DNA of 44,533 bases from an uncultured Formosa sp. (lineage in GTDB: Bacteria; Bacteroidota; Bacteroidia; Flavobacteriales; Flavobacteriaceae): positions 1 to 44,533 of the forward strand of contig CABXZJ010000006.1 of the NCBI GenBank assembly GCA_902516685.1, read 5' to 3'. Below the pieces are notes generated by a model that ran no database searches, had not been told where the DNA came from, and saw nothing but the letters and a program-made list of their open reading frames with translations. The position numbers were made by a program, and so were the translations under genes. Positions 9,135-17,985 of the stretch are shown here, in pieces. The first letter of the stretch is position 1. Each line of letters starts with the position of its first letter.

Positions 9135-10487
9135 ATGAAGTATAAATTTTCGATTATTATTTTTTGTGTTAGTATTTTTTTCCTATCATGCTCTGATGAT
9201 GATGCGGCAGCAGTTAATCCTAGTTCTGGAAATAACAACGATATAAATTCAATTACAATTTCTACTGTAGTTCAAACCTTTAATAACACATCCCCTGTTG
9301 CTTTTATAGTCAAAGATAATTTGAATAACTCTGTAACAAATCAATCTATAATTACTGCAAACGGAGCTGAAATATCAAATCCACATCTTTTTACTGAGCC
9401 TGGAGTATATCAAATCAGTGCCACATTTCAAGATTTTACATCAAATACTTTGGAATTAAATATTGAAGACAACCCCCCCACAAGTATAATTCTTTCATTT
9501 AACCAATCTGATTACATCATTGGGGATGAAGGTGTTTTTGTAGTTAAAGATAATTTCAATAATATTATAACTGAGGAATCTGAAGTAACTGTTAATGGAG
9601 AAATAGTCACAACTAACCCTTTTAGTTTTGACCAAGGAGCAGTTTATGAATTTATAGCAACATATCAAGGTCTTATTTCAAATACCATATCAATCGAAAT
9701 ATTTGATCCGTCAGATTACAGTGATACTACATCATTTACCTCTACTGGATCACCTTCAAATTTTACTAAAAAGGTTCTTTTGGAGGATTTTACAGGGACT
9801 TGGTGTCCACAATGTCCACCAGCTGCAGCGGCTGTAGAAAATGCTGTAAATAGTAACCCAAATATATTTGGAGTAGGGTATCATTATAATGACCCAATGC
9901 AAATTCCAGAGACCGTCTTTTGGACCAATCATTATAATGTTACTGGCTTCCCAACAGTGTACGTTAATGGACCTGATACTCGTTGGAATTATTCATCTAT
10001 GTCTCAAGTAAATAATGAATTATCTGAAGAGGCAACTTTGGGATTATCCGTCGAAGCAGAAATTATTGGGGGTAAGCTGGATCTTGAATTAAGTATTGGC
10101 TTCAAATCCAGCCCTGTTGAGGAAGTAAAATTAATGATTTACCTAATTGAAGCCACTGCAACTTCTAGCTCTCCACAATCTGGCTCTTCTCTTGGAACTA
10201 ATTATGTACATAATGACATACTCAGAGAAGTTTACACTGATCAGTTAGGTGATGTTATTCCTGCGAGCAATACTTTATCAGGTGGTATTTATACCAGAAC
10301 AATGACTGGATTAGACATCCCTGAAAATACAACTGATTTTAACGATTTAAAGGTTGTAGTATTTGTAAGAAATACATACACCAAAACTTTTGTAGATTAT
10401 TTCAATCAAACCCACGAAAACTCCCCACACTATGACATTTACAATGTCCAAGAGGTTCATGTTGGTGAAACAGCTTCGTTTGATTAG
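9135..10487 (+). CDS. Omp28-related outer-membrane lipoprotein with thioredoxin-like domain
   Basis: Surface or periplasmic lipoprotein of 450 aa. The signal peptide ends in a lipobox with Cys19 (FFLSC), followed by an acidic SDDD run like that of surface-exported Bacteroidota lipoproteins. Two Ig-like repeats follow, about residues 38-111 and 117-190, sharing FxVKDNxNN, VNGxxI, NPxxF and ATYQxLxSNT blocks at a 78-residue offset. The Omp28-like domain starts near 212 with a thioredoxin-type site T-W-C-P-Q-C (Cys224, Cys227) and a cis-Pro block TGFPTVYVNG. A C-terminal beta domain covers about 295-450. It diverges from the TlpA-like gene. The Omp28 name is solid; the function is unknown. Confidence 0.85.
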   Translation: MKYKFSIIIFCVSIFFLSCSDDDAAAVNPSSGNNNDINSITISTVVQTFNNTSPVAFIVKDNLNNSVTNQSIITANGAEISNPHLFTEPGVYQISATFQDFTSNTLELNIEDNPPTSIILSFNQSDYIIGDEGVFVVKDNFNNIITEESEVTVNGEIVTTNPFSFDQGAVYEFIATYQGLISNTISIEIFDPSDYSDTTSFTSTGSPSNFTKKVLLEDFTGTWCPQCPPAAAAVENAVNSNPNIFGVGYHYNDPMQIPETVFWTNHYNVTGFPTVYVNGPDTRWNYSSMSQVNNELSEEATLGLSVEAEIIGGKLDLELSIGFKSSPVEEVKLMIYLIEATATSSSPQSGSSLGTNYVHNDILREVYTDQLGDVIPASNTLSGGIYTRTMTGLDIPENTTDFNDLKVVVFVRNTYTKTFVDYFNQTHENSPHYDIYNVQEVHVGETASFD

Positions 10488-10494
10488 AAAGCTT

Positions 10495-12120
10495 TTAGTC
10501 TAAAAACGGATATTTATAGTTTTCTGGTGAAACAAATGTCTCTTTTATCATCCTTGGAGACACCCAACGCAGTAGATTTTGGGCTGATCCTGCTTTGTCA
10601 TTGGTGCCCGAGGATCTAGCTCCACCAAAAGGTTGTTGTCCCACAACTGCACCTGTAGGTTTGTCATTAATATAAAAATTACCAGCTGAATTTTCAAGAA
10701 CTTTGGTTGCAAGATTTGCAGCATATCTATCAGTAGAGAAAATTGCTCCTGTTAATGCATATTCGCTTGTCTCATCAATAAGTTTTAGGGTTTTTTCAAA
10801 ATCATCATCATCAAAAATATAAATCGTAATTACTGGTCCAAAAAGCTCAGTTGACATGGTTTCATATTTTGCATTAGACGTAACGATAACAGTGGGTTCT
10901 ATAAAATATCCTTCACTTTTGTCATACCCACCTCCAGCTATAATTTCTACACCATCATCATTTTTAGCATTTTCAATATAGCTAACTATTTTATCAAACG
11001 ATCCTTCATGTATAACAGCTGTCATAAAGTTTGAAAGGTTCTGAGGAGAACCTATTTTTATTGATTTTAGGTCTTCTAATAAAAATTGTTTAATTTCTTT
11101 CCATAGTCCCTTTGGTAGATAAGCTCTGGATGCCGCACTACATTTTTGCCCCTGAAATTCAAACGCACCTCTTATTATTCCAGTGGCAACTTGTTTTGGA
11201 TTCGCTGATATGTGCGCTAAAATAAAATCTTTACCACCTGTTTCACCAACAATTCTTGGATAAGTTTTATAATTATGTATGTTGTTTCCTATTTGTTTCC
11301 ATAGTTCTTTAAAAACAAATGTAGAACCAGTGAAATGTAATCCAGAGAAGTCTGAATTAGAGAGAACTGTTTCAGTGATCATAACAGGATCACCAAAAAC
11401 TACATTAATTACTCCAGGAGGTACTCCAGCTTCATTAAATATATCCATAATAACTTTTGAAGAGTAAATTTGACTATCACTAGGTTTCCAAACAACTACG
11501 TTACCCATCAGTGCCATACATGCAGGTAGGTTACCTGCAATGGCAGTAAAATTGAAAGGAGTGATGGCATAAGTAAAACCCTCTAAAGGACGGTATTCAA
11601 CACGATTCCAAGTCGAGCTGGTACTTTTAGGCTGCTCATTGTATATTTCAGTCATGAACTGAACATTGAATCTTAGAAAATCAATAAATTCGCAAGCTGC
11701 ATCAATTTCGGCTTGGTGCACTGTTTTGGATTGTGCCAACATTGTAGCCGCATTGATCTTTGCCCGGTAAGGCCCAGCAATCAACTCAGCTGCTTTTAAA
11801 AAGATTGCAGCACGTTGCTCCCATGGAAGTTGCGACCATGTTTTACGGGCTTCTAAAGCAGTGGCAATCGCTTGTTGTATATGCGGTTTATTTGCAGTAT
11901 GGTAAGTGCCTATAACATGTTGGTGTTCATGAGGTGGACTCATGGTTTTGGTATTTTCAGTTTTAATATTTTCTCCATTGATATACATGGGAATATCCAC
12001 CCTTGAGTTATACATAGATTTGTAGGCTTTTAGAACGTTTTTCCTTTCTACAGACTCTGGAGCATAAGAAAGTACAGGTTCGTTTAATGCCACTGGCACT
12101 TTAAAAAATCCTTTTCCCAT
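10495..12120 (-). CDS. pruA: L-glutamate gamma-semialdehyde (1-pyrroline-5-carboxylate) dehydrogenase
   Basis: Oxidises glutamate gamma-semialdehyde/P5C to glutamate with NAD+, the second step of proline catabolism. It is a stand-alone enzyme with no proline dehydrogenase domain. The aldehyde dehydrogenase signatures are the FNFTAIAGN and VVWKPSD cofactor blocks, the glycine loop FTGSTFVFKELW, GETGGKD, and the catalytic cysteine in FQGQKCSAASRAY. The C-terminal GQQPFGGARSSGTNDKAG block is characteristic of PruA. I chose the ATG at 12120 (MGKGFFKVP) rather than one four codons upstream, because family members begin MGKGFF; this gives 541 aa. Convergent with the Omp28-like gene, 7 bp apart. Confidence 0.95.
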   Translation of the reverse strand: MGKGFFKVPVALNEPVLSYAPESVERKNVLKAYKSMYNSRVDIPMYINGENIKTENTKTMSPPHEHQHVIGTYHTANKPHIQQAIATALEARKTWSQLPWEQRAAIFLKAAELIAGPYRAKINAATMLAQSKTVHQAEIDAACEFIDFLRFNVQFMTEIYNEQPKSTSSTWNRVEYRPLEGFTYAITPFNFTAIAGNLPACMALMGNVVVWKPSDSQIYSSKVIMDIFNEAGVPPGVINVVFGDPVMITETVLSNSDFSGLHFTGSTFVFKELWKQIGNNIHNYKTYPRIVGETGGKDFILAHISANPKQVATGIIRGAFEFQGQKCSAASRAYLPKGLWKEIKQFLLEDLKSIKIGSPQNLSNFMTAVIHEGSFDKIVSYIENAKNDDGVEIIAGGGYDKSEGYFIEPTVIVTSNAKYETMSTELFGPVITIYIFDDDDFEKTLKLIDETSEYALTGAIFSTDRYAANLATKVLENSAGNFYINDKPTGAVVGQQPFGGARSSGTNDKAGSAQNLLRWVSPRMIKETFVSPENYKYPFLD

Positions 12121-12192
12121 AATTTGAAACAATTAAATAATTAAAATTTAAAATTACAATTTATGGTCGAATCAACCATAAACTTGTGTAGA

Positions 12193-12579
12193 TTAATTTT
12201 GGGCAAAATCTGCGCAAAGCCTAAAGTTTGGTATTGTCACTTCAAATTCTTGATTGTCAAAAATGCGAAGCATCTTATAAACTCCTTTCATGGATCCCAT
12301 CGGCCCCTGAAGAGCACAACCAGAGTTGTAGCGGTAGGATTCAAAAGGTTTAATAACAGGTTGTTTTCCAACAACACCTTCTCCTTTGATAATTTTAATT
12401 TTATTTAAAGCATCCAAAATCATCCATTTTCTTGAAATTAGTTGTATTGGGTGTGGGTTATTATTCTTAATTTCGATGTTATAATTGAACCTGAAACGGA
12501 GGTCCTTTCCATCAAAAAAACTACTTTCAAAATGTGATTGAATAGAAATTTTTACTCCCTCAGTAATTTGCTGAATCAT
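12193..12579 (-). CDS. apaG: ApaG (Co2+/Mg2+ efflux-associated) protein
   Basis: Small cytoplasmic protein with an ApaG/FN3-like beta-sandwich. At 128 aa it matches the family, with the typical start VKISIQSHFE, the RFNYNIEIKNN strand, the ISRKWMI motif near residues 48-54, and GEGVVGKQPVIKPFESYRYNSG followed by GPMGSMKGVYKML. Family members are linked genetically to Co2+/Mg2+ tolerance and Ap4A levels, but the biochemical role is unsettled. It follows the T9SS plug-family gene by 12 bp on the same strand, so the two are probably co-transcribed. Confidence 0.93.
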   Translation of the reverse strand: MIQQITEGVKISIQSHFESSFFDGKDLRFRFNYNIEIKNNNPHPIQLISRKWMILDALNKIKIIKGEGVVGKQPVIKPFESYRYNSGCALQGPMGSMKGVYKMLRIFDNQEFEVTIPNFRLCADFAQN

Positions 12580-12591
12580 TGTTAAATAATG

Positions 12592-13833
12592 TTAATTTGT
12601 TATTTGAACAGAATTGGCTTCTCCTAATCCAATAAGTTTGTCATAACGTGCTCCAAGGTCACGGTAGTATACAAGCACTTTGTAATTGTTTTCAGTTTCA
12701 TCAAAATTCCCACTAATTGCTCCCTCCTGCAGAGTATTTTCTTTGTCAACAACTATATATTTGTAGTTGTAAAAACCTTGTTTCATCAGTAGTGTTGCTT
12801 CGTAGACCCCACTTTTTTGGTTGAAAACCATCTGATTTTCTTTTGTTGTTGAAAAATTATTAAATCCACCATAGACATAAACTGCGCTATCATGGAATTC
12901 TTTTGTTCTGAGCGAAAAATGGACATAGGTGTAATCAGCTTCTATTCTTGGGTCTTCACGGTCTAAAACGGTCACTTTAAAGCCACCATTGATGTCAGGA
13001 TTGAAGGTGTATTTTAGTCGAGAACGTTCAATATTTGTATATAAATAACTGTGATAAAGTTCTCGTAGGTCAATGTACTGTATTCCTAAATTCGTGGCTC
13101 GTATATCTTTGTTTTCAAAGAATAGATATTCATTTCCTCCCCAAAATAAAGAGGCATTATTGTATCTGTAGACCAATTCATTGCCAATGATGTATTGAGG
13201 TTTTAACCCATGGATCGCAGTTTTGAGGTTGTTGTTCTGAAGCACAGTAGTTTTGATCGTTTCCAAGGGGTTGTTGAAATTTGAAGTGGTTGGAGTAATT
13301 TTAAAATCTACAGATTGTGTTTCGTTAATCAAAGCCACGTCTCTTGAACGTCTAATTTGTACGCCCACATTTACCATGGGCTCAACGACCATAAATTTTC
13401 GACTAAATACCAACTCATTATAATCGTCAAATATTTTGAGAACGTAATTTCCAGAAACTTTTAAGCGTGTTTGTTGGTTAGGGATTTGCAGGCGATAGTG
13501 AGAATAAATTTGGTAAGTGTTAAACGAATTCACGTAATCTACAATTCTGAGGTTATCCATTCCTGAAAGATATTCTGTTTTCATTAATTGAGAAGGACTC
13601 CAATCGCAATCAAAATGTTCAATCACATAATAAAAATCTTCTTCTAAATTATTGAGGACATCAAATTCTAAGACCAGACGATTGTTGAGATTAATAATTG
13701 CCAAACCAGAGGCGTTATCTGTAACCCCAAGAGATATAGTTTTGACATCAGGTGGGGGGTCAACCTCTCGAACTTGCCCGTATAAAAATAATGGCAATAG
13801 TGATGAAATAATAAAAAGCTTGAAATTGGACAT
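12592..13833 (-). CDS. Type IX secretion system plug protein family (formerly DUF5103)
   Basis: Secreted protein of 413 aa with a signal peptide (about residues 1-19, LLPLFLYGQ). I recognise the family formerly called DUF5103 from the block IEHFDCDWSPSQL near 70, the following Y-x-S-G-M-D-N-L-R-I, and the mid-protein YRYNNASLFWGGNEYLFFENKD-like segment. From published work, a protein of this family plugs the periplasmic side of the SprA translocon of the type IX secretion system. That family knowledge is the basis of the role; no other T9SS gene is in the window. A glycogen-binding-like beta domain (VYVYGGFNNFS to YNYKYIVVD) is visible near the C-terminus. Upstream of apaG. Confidence 0.85.
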   Translation of the reverse strand: MSNFKLFIISSLLPLFLYGQVREVDPPPDVKTISLGVTDNASGLAIINLNNRLVLEFDVLNNLEEDFYYVIEHFDCDWSPSQLMKTEYLSGMDNLRIVDYVNSFNTYQIYSHYRLQIPNQQTRLKVSGNYVLKIFDDYNELVFSRKFMVVEPMVNVGVQIRRSRDVALINETQSVDFKITPTTSNFNNPLETIKTTVLQNNNLKTAIHGLKPQYIIGNELVYRYNNASLFWGGNEYLFFENKDIRATNLGIQYIDLRELYHSYLYTNIERSRLKYTFNPDINGGFKVTVLDREDPRIEADYTYVHFSLRTKEFHDSAVYVYGGFNNFSTTKENQMVFNQKSGVYEATLLMKQGFYNYKYIVVDKENTLQEGAISGNFDETENNYKVLVYYRDLGARYDKLIGLGEANSVQITN

Positions 13834-13943
13834 TAATCGATAAAATTGAAGGTAAATATAGCCAAAAATTATGGGGTCTGTAAATTTTAAATTTTAACAT
13901 AAAAAATCCAATTAAATTTTATGAAATATGCATTGTTTATTTG

Positions 13944-13951
13944 TAAATTTG
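13944..13951 (+). promoter_or_regulatory. -7 promoter box (TAAATTTG) for the nqr operon
   Basis: Exact TAnnTTTG match ending 38 bases before the nqrA ATG, in the 156-bp divergent gap between the T9SS plug-family gene and nqrA, the longest gene-free stretch between genes here. I see nothing else recognisable in that gap beyond AT-rich sequence. Confidence 0.5.
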
Positions 13952-13989
13952 CTCGATTTTAAGATTTAAATTCAAACATCCAAAGATTT

Positions 13990-15345
13990 ATGTCCAAAGA
14001 AATTAGAATTAGTAAAGGTCTTGACATCAGATTGTTAGGTGCTGCTACTCTTTCAATAACAGATGCTATAAAAAGCAATTTTTACGCACTAAGACCTGAG
14101 GATTTTCACGGTGTAAACCCAAAATTAGTGGTAAAAGTAGGTGCCAAGTTAAAAGCCGGTCAAACTATTTTTTTTGATAAAGCCAATGAAGCTATCAAGT
14201 TTGTTACGCCAGTTTCAGGAGAAGTATTAGAAATAAAAAGGGGTGAAAAACGCCGAATTCTTGAAGTAAAAATCAAAGCGGATAAAAAAATTTCCTTCAA
14301 AACACATAAAACACTATCATTAAAATCAGCACAAGCAGATGCAATCAAAGCTCTTTTGCTCGAATCGGGTTGTTGGCCATTTATAAAACAGCGTCCATAT
14401 GATGTGATTGCACATCCAGAAATTCAACCCAAAGCCATTTTTATTTCTGCCCATGCCACTGCACCGCTTGCTGTTGATTATAATTTTACCCTCCAAGGTA
14501 AAGAAGTTGAACTTCAAGCCGCCGTCACAGCACTTTCAAAACTTACCAGTGGAGCTGTACATGTTGGTGTTTCTAAGGGTGCAAACTCTCCCTTTAATTA
14601 TCTGCAAGACATTTGCACACATAATTTGTCTGGACCGCATCCCTCAGGAAATGTTGGCACCCTAATTAATAAAATAGACCCCGTAAATAAGGGTGAGACT
14701 GTCTGGACCATTGCCCCTCAAGACTTAGTTATCATAGGTGAATTATTGTTAACTGGAAAATACAATGCAGAGCGAACAATTGCCATGGCAGGCTCTCAAA
14801 TTGAGTCCCCTCGATATTTAAAGACCCGCATTGGAAGTGAGATTGCCACCATGATTTACGATCGTGGAATTCAGAAAGATGCGAACGCTCGAATTATTTC
14901 GGGTAATGTACTTTGTGGAAAGGAAGTGAAACCAGATGGATTTCTAGATTTTTACAGCGATGTGATTTCCGTCATTCCTGAAGGTGACGATTATGAATTT
15001 TTTGGCTGGAATAAACCTGTTTTTAACAAGGTTTCAACCTCAAGAGCTCTTACATTCTCATGGTTAACTCCTAAGAAAAAATACGACCTTAATACCAATA
15101 CCAATGGAGAACATAGGGCGTTTGTTTTGACTGGCTCATATGAAGAAGTTTTTCCTTTGGATATATTTCCCATGCAGATTCTTAAAGCATGCATGTACAA
15201 GGATTTAGATGAAATGGAGGCCCTTGGAATGTACGAAGTGGCTCCTGAAGATTTCGCACTTACAGAATTTGTTTGCGTATCTAAACAACCGCATCAAAAA
15301 ATAATTAGAGAAGGATTGGATTTAATGCTTAAAGAAATAGGATAA
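13990..15345 (+). CDS. nqrA: Na+-translocating NADH:quinone reductase subunit A
   Basis: Peripheral cytoplasmic subunit of the Na+-NQR, the pump that couples NADH oxidation by quinone to Na+ export. The 451 aa length is usual. The N-terminal KGLDIRLLGA block and the GEVLEIKRGEKRRILEVKI barrel-sandwich hybrid fold region fit NqrA, as do LLLESGCWPFIKQRPYD, HPSGNVGTLINKIDPV and GSQIESPRYLKTRIG. It carries no covalent flavin. First gene of nqrABCDEF; nqrB starts 2 bp after its stop. Family identity is certain from both sequence and context. Confidence 0.97.
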   Translation: MSKEIRISKGLDIRLLGAATLSITDAIKSNFYALRPEDFHGVNPKLVVKVGAKLKAGQTIFFDKANEAIKFVTPVSGEVLEIKRGEKRRILEVKIKADKKISFKTHKTLSLKSAQADAIKALLLESGCWPFIKQRPYDVIAHPEIQPKAIFISAHATAPLAVDYNFTLQGKEVELQAAVTALSKLTSGAVHVGVSKGANSPFNYLQDICTHNLSGPHPSGNVGTLINKIDPVNKGETVWTIAPQDLVIIGELLLTGKYNAERTIAMAGSQIESPRYLKTRIGSEIATMIYDRGIQKDANARIISGNVLCGKEVKPDGFLDFYSDVISVIPEGDDYEFFGWNKPVFNKVSTSRALTFSWLTPKKKYDLNTNTNGEHRAFVLTGSYEEVFPLDIFPMQILKACMYKDLDEMEALGMYEVAPEDFALTEFVCVSKQPHQKIIREGLDLMLKEIG

Positions 15346-15347
15346 AC

Positions 15348-16556
15348 ATGGGATTAAAATTAAATTTACATCAGCTTAAAGAAAAATACAGAGGGACAAA
15401 AATCGCACCTGCTTTTAATGCAATTCACACCTTTTTGTATTTGCCAAATGAAACCACGCACAGCGGTGGCACACACATCAAAGCTGCAGATGATTTAAAA
15501 CGCACCATGAATACGGTTATCATGGCGATGGTGCCTTGTTTGATATTCGGTGTATTCAATTCAGGCTATCAGCACTATTTGGCACTAGGAACAATCGAAG
15601 CCTCATACGGATTTTTAGGCGGAACATTCTGGACATGGGACAACTTTATCATTGGGCTTTGGAAAGTTTTACCACTTTTGGTGGTGTCTTATGGCGTCGG
15701 TCTTTTGATTGAATTTATTTTTGCGGTCATCAAAGGCCATGAAGTTGAAGAAGGCTATTTGGTTACTGGGATGCTTGTTCCTTTAATTGTACCGATTGAT
15801 CTTCCGCTTTGGATGTTGGCTGTTGCAGTTGCTTTTGGAGTGGTAATTGGAAAAGAAGTTTTTGGAGGTACAGGAATGAACATTTTAAACCCAGCACTAA
15901 CTATAAGAGCCTTTCTGTTCTTTGCCTATCCAACCTGGATGAGTGGAGATAAAGTATGGGTGCACGGCGCAGTTGAGCGTGCTGGAACCGCAGATGCCAT
16001 TTCGGGTGAAACCATTTTGGGCAGTTACGCCCAAAATCAGGAAGTCGTTTACAATTATGCTGATATGTTTTTTGGTTTGATACCTGGTTCTATTGGAGAA
16101 ACTTCTAAATTATTAATCATCTTTGGCGCGTTATTTCTTATTTTCACTAAAGTTGGAAGCTGGAGAATTATTCTAAGTACCGTTTTAGGTGCTCTGGCTA
16201 TGGGGCTTGTTTTTAATGGTGTCGTAGATGCGGGCCTTATTACAACCTCTAGTAAATTTTATGGGTTGATGGATGTTCCATTTTGGCAACACCTCATTAT
16301 CGGCAGTATACTTTTTGGTGCTGTTTATATGGCGACGGATCCCGTTACGGCCGCACAAACAAATAAGGGCAAATGGATTTATGGATTCCTAATCGGTTTT
16401 ATATCCATTATGATTCGTGTCTTTAATCCCGCTTACCCCGAAGGTGTATTTTTAGCTATTTTATTGATGAACGTATTTGCGCCAACTATAGATCACTATG
16501 TGGTTCAGGGGAATGTAAAAAAGCGTTTAAAACGCATGAAAGTTAAAACAGCATAA
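15348..16556 (+). CDS. nqrB: Na+-translocating NADH:quinone reductase subunit B
   Basis: Integral-membrane subunit (402 aa, about 10 helices) that carries covalent FMN and riboflavin and shapes the Na+ path and quinone site. The expected FMN-threonine site appears as D-A-I-S-G-E-T at residues 216-222, with Thr222 the likely anchor for ApbE-catalysed flavinylation. The residue before the threonine is Glu where other flavinylation sites such as NqrC have Ala. GTGMNILNPALT and YMATDPVTAAQTNKGK are standard NqrB/RnfD blocks. Gaps to nqrA and nqrC are 2 bp each. Assignment is certain. Confidence 0.97.
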   Translation: MGLKLNLHQLKEKYRGTKIAPAFNAIHTFLYLPNETTHSGGTHIKAADDLKRTMNTVIMAMVPCLIFGVFNSGYQHYLALGTIEASYGFLGGTFWTWDNFIIGLWKVLPLLVVSYGVGLLIEFIFAVIKGHEVEEGYLVTGMLVPLIVPIDLPLWMLAVAVAFGVVIGKEVFGGTGMNILNPALTIRAFLFFAYPTWMSGDKVWVHGAVERAGTADAISGETILGSYAQNQEVVYNYADMFFGLIPGSIGETSKLLIIFGALFLIFTKVGSWRIILSTVLGALAMGLVFNGVVDAGLITTSSKFYGLMDVPFWQHLIIGSILFGAVYMATDPVTAAQTNKGKWIYGFLIGFISIMIRVFNPAYPEGVFLAILLMNVFAPTIDHYVVQGNVKKRLKRMKVKTA

Positions 16557-16558
16557 TT

Positions 16559-17317
16559 ATGAGTAAAAACACAGACAGTAATCAATATACAATTCTTTTT
16601 GCCATTGGGATGGTCATCATTGTAGGGTCTTTACTGGCCTTTACGGCGTCTTCTTTGAGACCTAATATTGCAGAAAATGAGCGTATGGAAAAGCAACAAA
16701 ATATATTATACGCTATGGGTGTCAACGAAAACGGTGCGACTGATATTGTTTTCGTGAGTACCGATAAAGTTGCCACAGAATTTTCTAGATACATTTCAAA
16801 ACAATTAATAATTAGTTCTGATGGTACAGCAGAAGAAAGTGCAAAAGCTTTCAAAATCAATGTCAAAAAAGAGCAGGCCAAAGCCAAAAGCGGCGGTACC
16901 AGAACATTGCCACTTTTTATTGGGGAAAAAGAAGGCCAATCCTATTATATTATCCCCATTCGTGGTAAGGGGCTATGGGATGCTATTTGGGGCTATGTTG
17001 CTCTGGATGAAAACATGGTGGTTCAAGGGGCCTTTTTTGATCACGCTGCTGAAACACCAGGCTTGGGTGCTAATATCAAACAGCGTTATTTTATGGATGA
17101 TTTTATTGGCGAAAAATTACTGTCTTCTAATGGTGATTTCAAGGGCATTACAGTAGCAAAAGGCAATAACGACCCTAAGAACCTTATAAAGGATGATTAT
17201 GAAGTAGATGCTCTAGCTGGAGCTACCATTACTGGTGATGGTGTGTCGGCAATGATCAAGAACGATTTAAAGTTGTATTTACCCTACTTCAATAATTTAA
17301 AAAATCAATTGAACTAA
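16559..17317 (+). CDS. nqrC: Na+-translocating NADH:quinone reductase subunit C
   Basis: FMN-carrying subunit with one N-terminal membrane helix (about residues 11-32) and a periplasmic flavin domain. The flavinylation motif is D-A-L-A-G-A-T at 217-223, so FMN is expected as a phosphodiester on Thr223, added by ApbE, whose gene is downstream. GKGLWDAIWGYVALD and ETPGLGANI are conserved FMN-binding-domain blocks. The 252 aa length is typical. Gap to nqrD is 1 bp. Assignment is certain. Confidence 0.97.
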   Translation: MSKNTDSNQYTILFAIGMVIIVGSLLAFTASSLRPNIAENERMEKQQNILYAMGVNENGATDIVFVSTDKVATEFSRYISKQLIISSDGTAEESAKAFKINVKKEQAKAKSGGTRTLPLFIGEKEGQSYYIIPIRGKGLWDAIWGYVALDENMVVQGAFFDHAAETPGLGANIKQRYFMDDFIGEKLLSSNGDFKGITVAKGNNDPKNLIKDDYEVDALAGATITGDGVSAMIKNDLKLYLPYFNNLKNQLN

Positions 17318-17318
17318 T

Positions 17319-17963
17319 ATGGGATTAATTTCAAAAAAAGATTTCAACTTAATTACTGACCCTTTGGCGGACAATAATCCAATCACGATTCAAGTATTGG
17401 GTATTTGTTCTGCCTTAGCAATTACGGCAGAATTAAAAGCCTCCCTAGTTATGGGAATTGCTGTACTGTTTGTTATGGGCGTTGGTAATGTTGTAATTTC
17501 TCTAATCAGAAACATCATTCCTTCAAAAATTAGAATTATTGTTCAACTTATTGTGGTCGCTTCTCTGGTTATTATTGTAGATCAAGTTTTAAAGGCCTTT
17601 GCATACGAGCTTAGTAAAACATTGTCGGTATTTGTTGGACTTATTATTACCAATTGTATTATCATGGGACGATTTGAAGCTTTCGCACTTGGCAACGGCC
17701 CTTGGAGAGCATTTTTAGATGGTATCGGTAACGCATTTGGTTATGCTATCATTCTTTTAGCTGTTGGATTTTTTAGAGAACTTTTAGGTTCTGGTACCTT
17801 ATTTGGTATTCCAGTATTGGGAGACCCCATAGAAAAAACATGGCTTTACTCCACCGGATATGAAAATAATGGATTCATGTTGATGCCTCCAATGGCTCTT
17901 ATAATTGTTGGGCTCATTATTTGGGTACAACGCAGTAGAAATAAAGCTTTAATTGAAGATTAA
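17319..17963 (+). CDS. nqrD: Na+-translocating NADH:quinone reductase subunit D
   Basis: Six-helix membrane subunit (214 aa) that with NqrE holds an intramembrane iron centre. The ligand cysteines are visible: Cys30 in LGICSALAIT and Cys113 in TNCIIMGRFEAFA, one in each inverted half. NGPWRAFLDGIGNAFGYAI and FFRELLGSGTLFG are NqrD/RnfE signatures. It lies in the middle of the nqr operon with a 22-bp gap before nqrE. Confidence 0.96.
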   Translation: MGLISKKDFNLITDPLADNNPITIQVLGICSALAITAELKASLVMGIAVLFVMGVGNVVISLIRNIIPSKIRIIVQLIVVASLVIIVDQVLKAFAYELSKTLSVFVGLIITNCIIMGRFEAFALGNGPWRAFLDGIGNAFGYAIILLAVGFFRELLGSGTLFGIPVLGDPIEKTWLYSTGYENNGFMLMPPMALIIVGLIIWVQRSRNKALIED

Positions 17964-17985
17964 TTTGTAAATAAATTAAAACACA

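Noticed and set aside
9014..9238. Minus-strand open frame of 74 codons upstream of the TlpA-like gene
   Set aside because: It covers the divergent promoter gap and the 5' end of the Omp28-like gene; no recognisable protein features.
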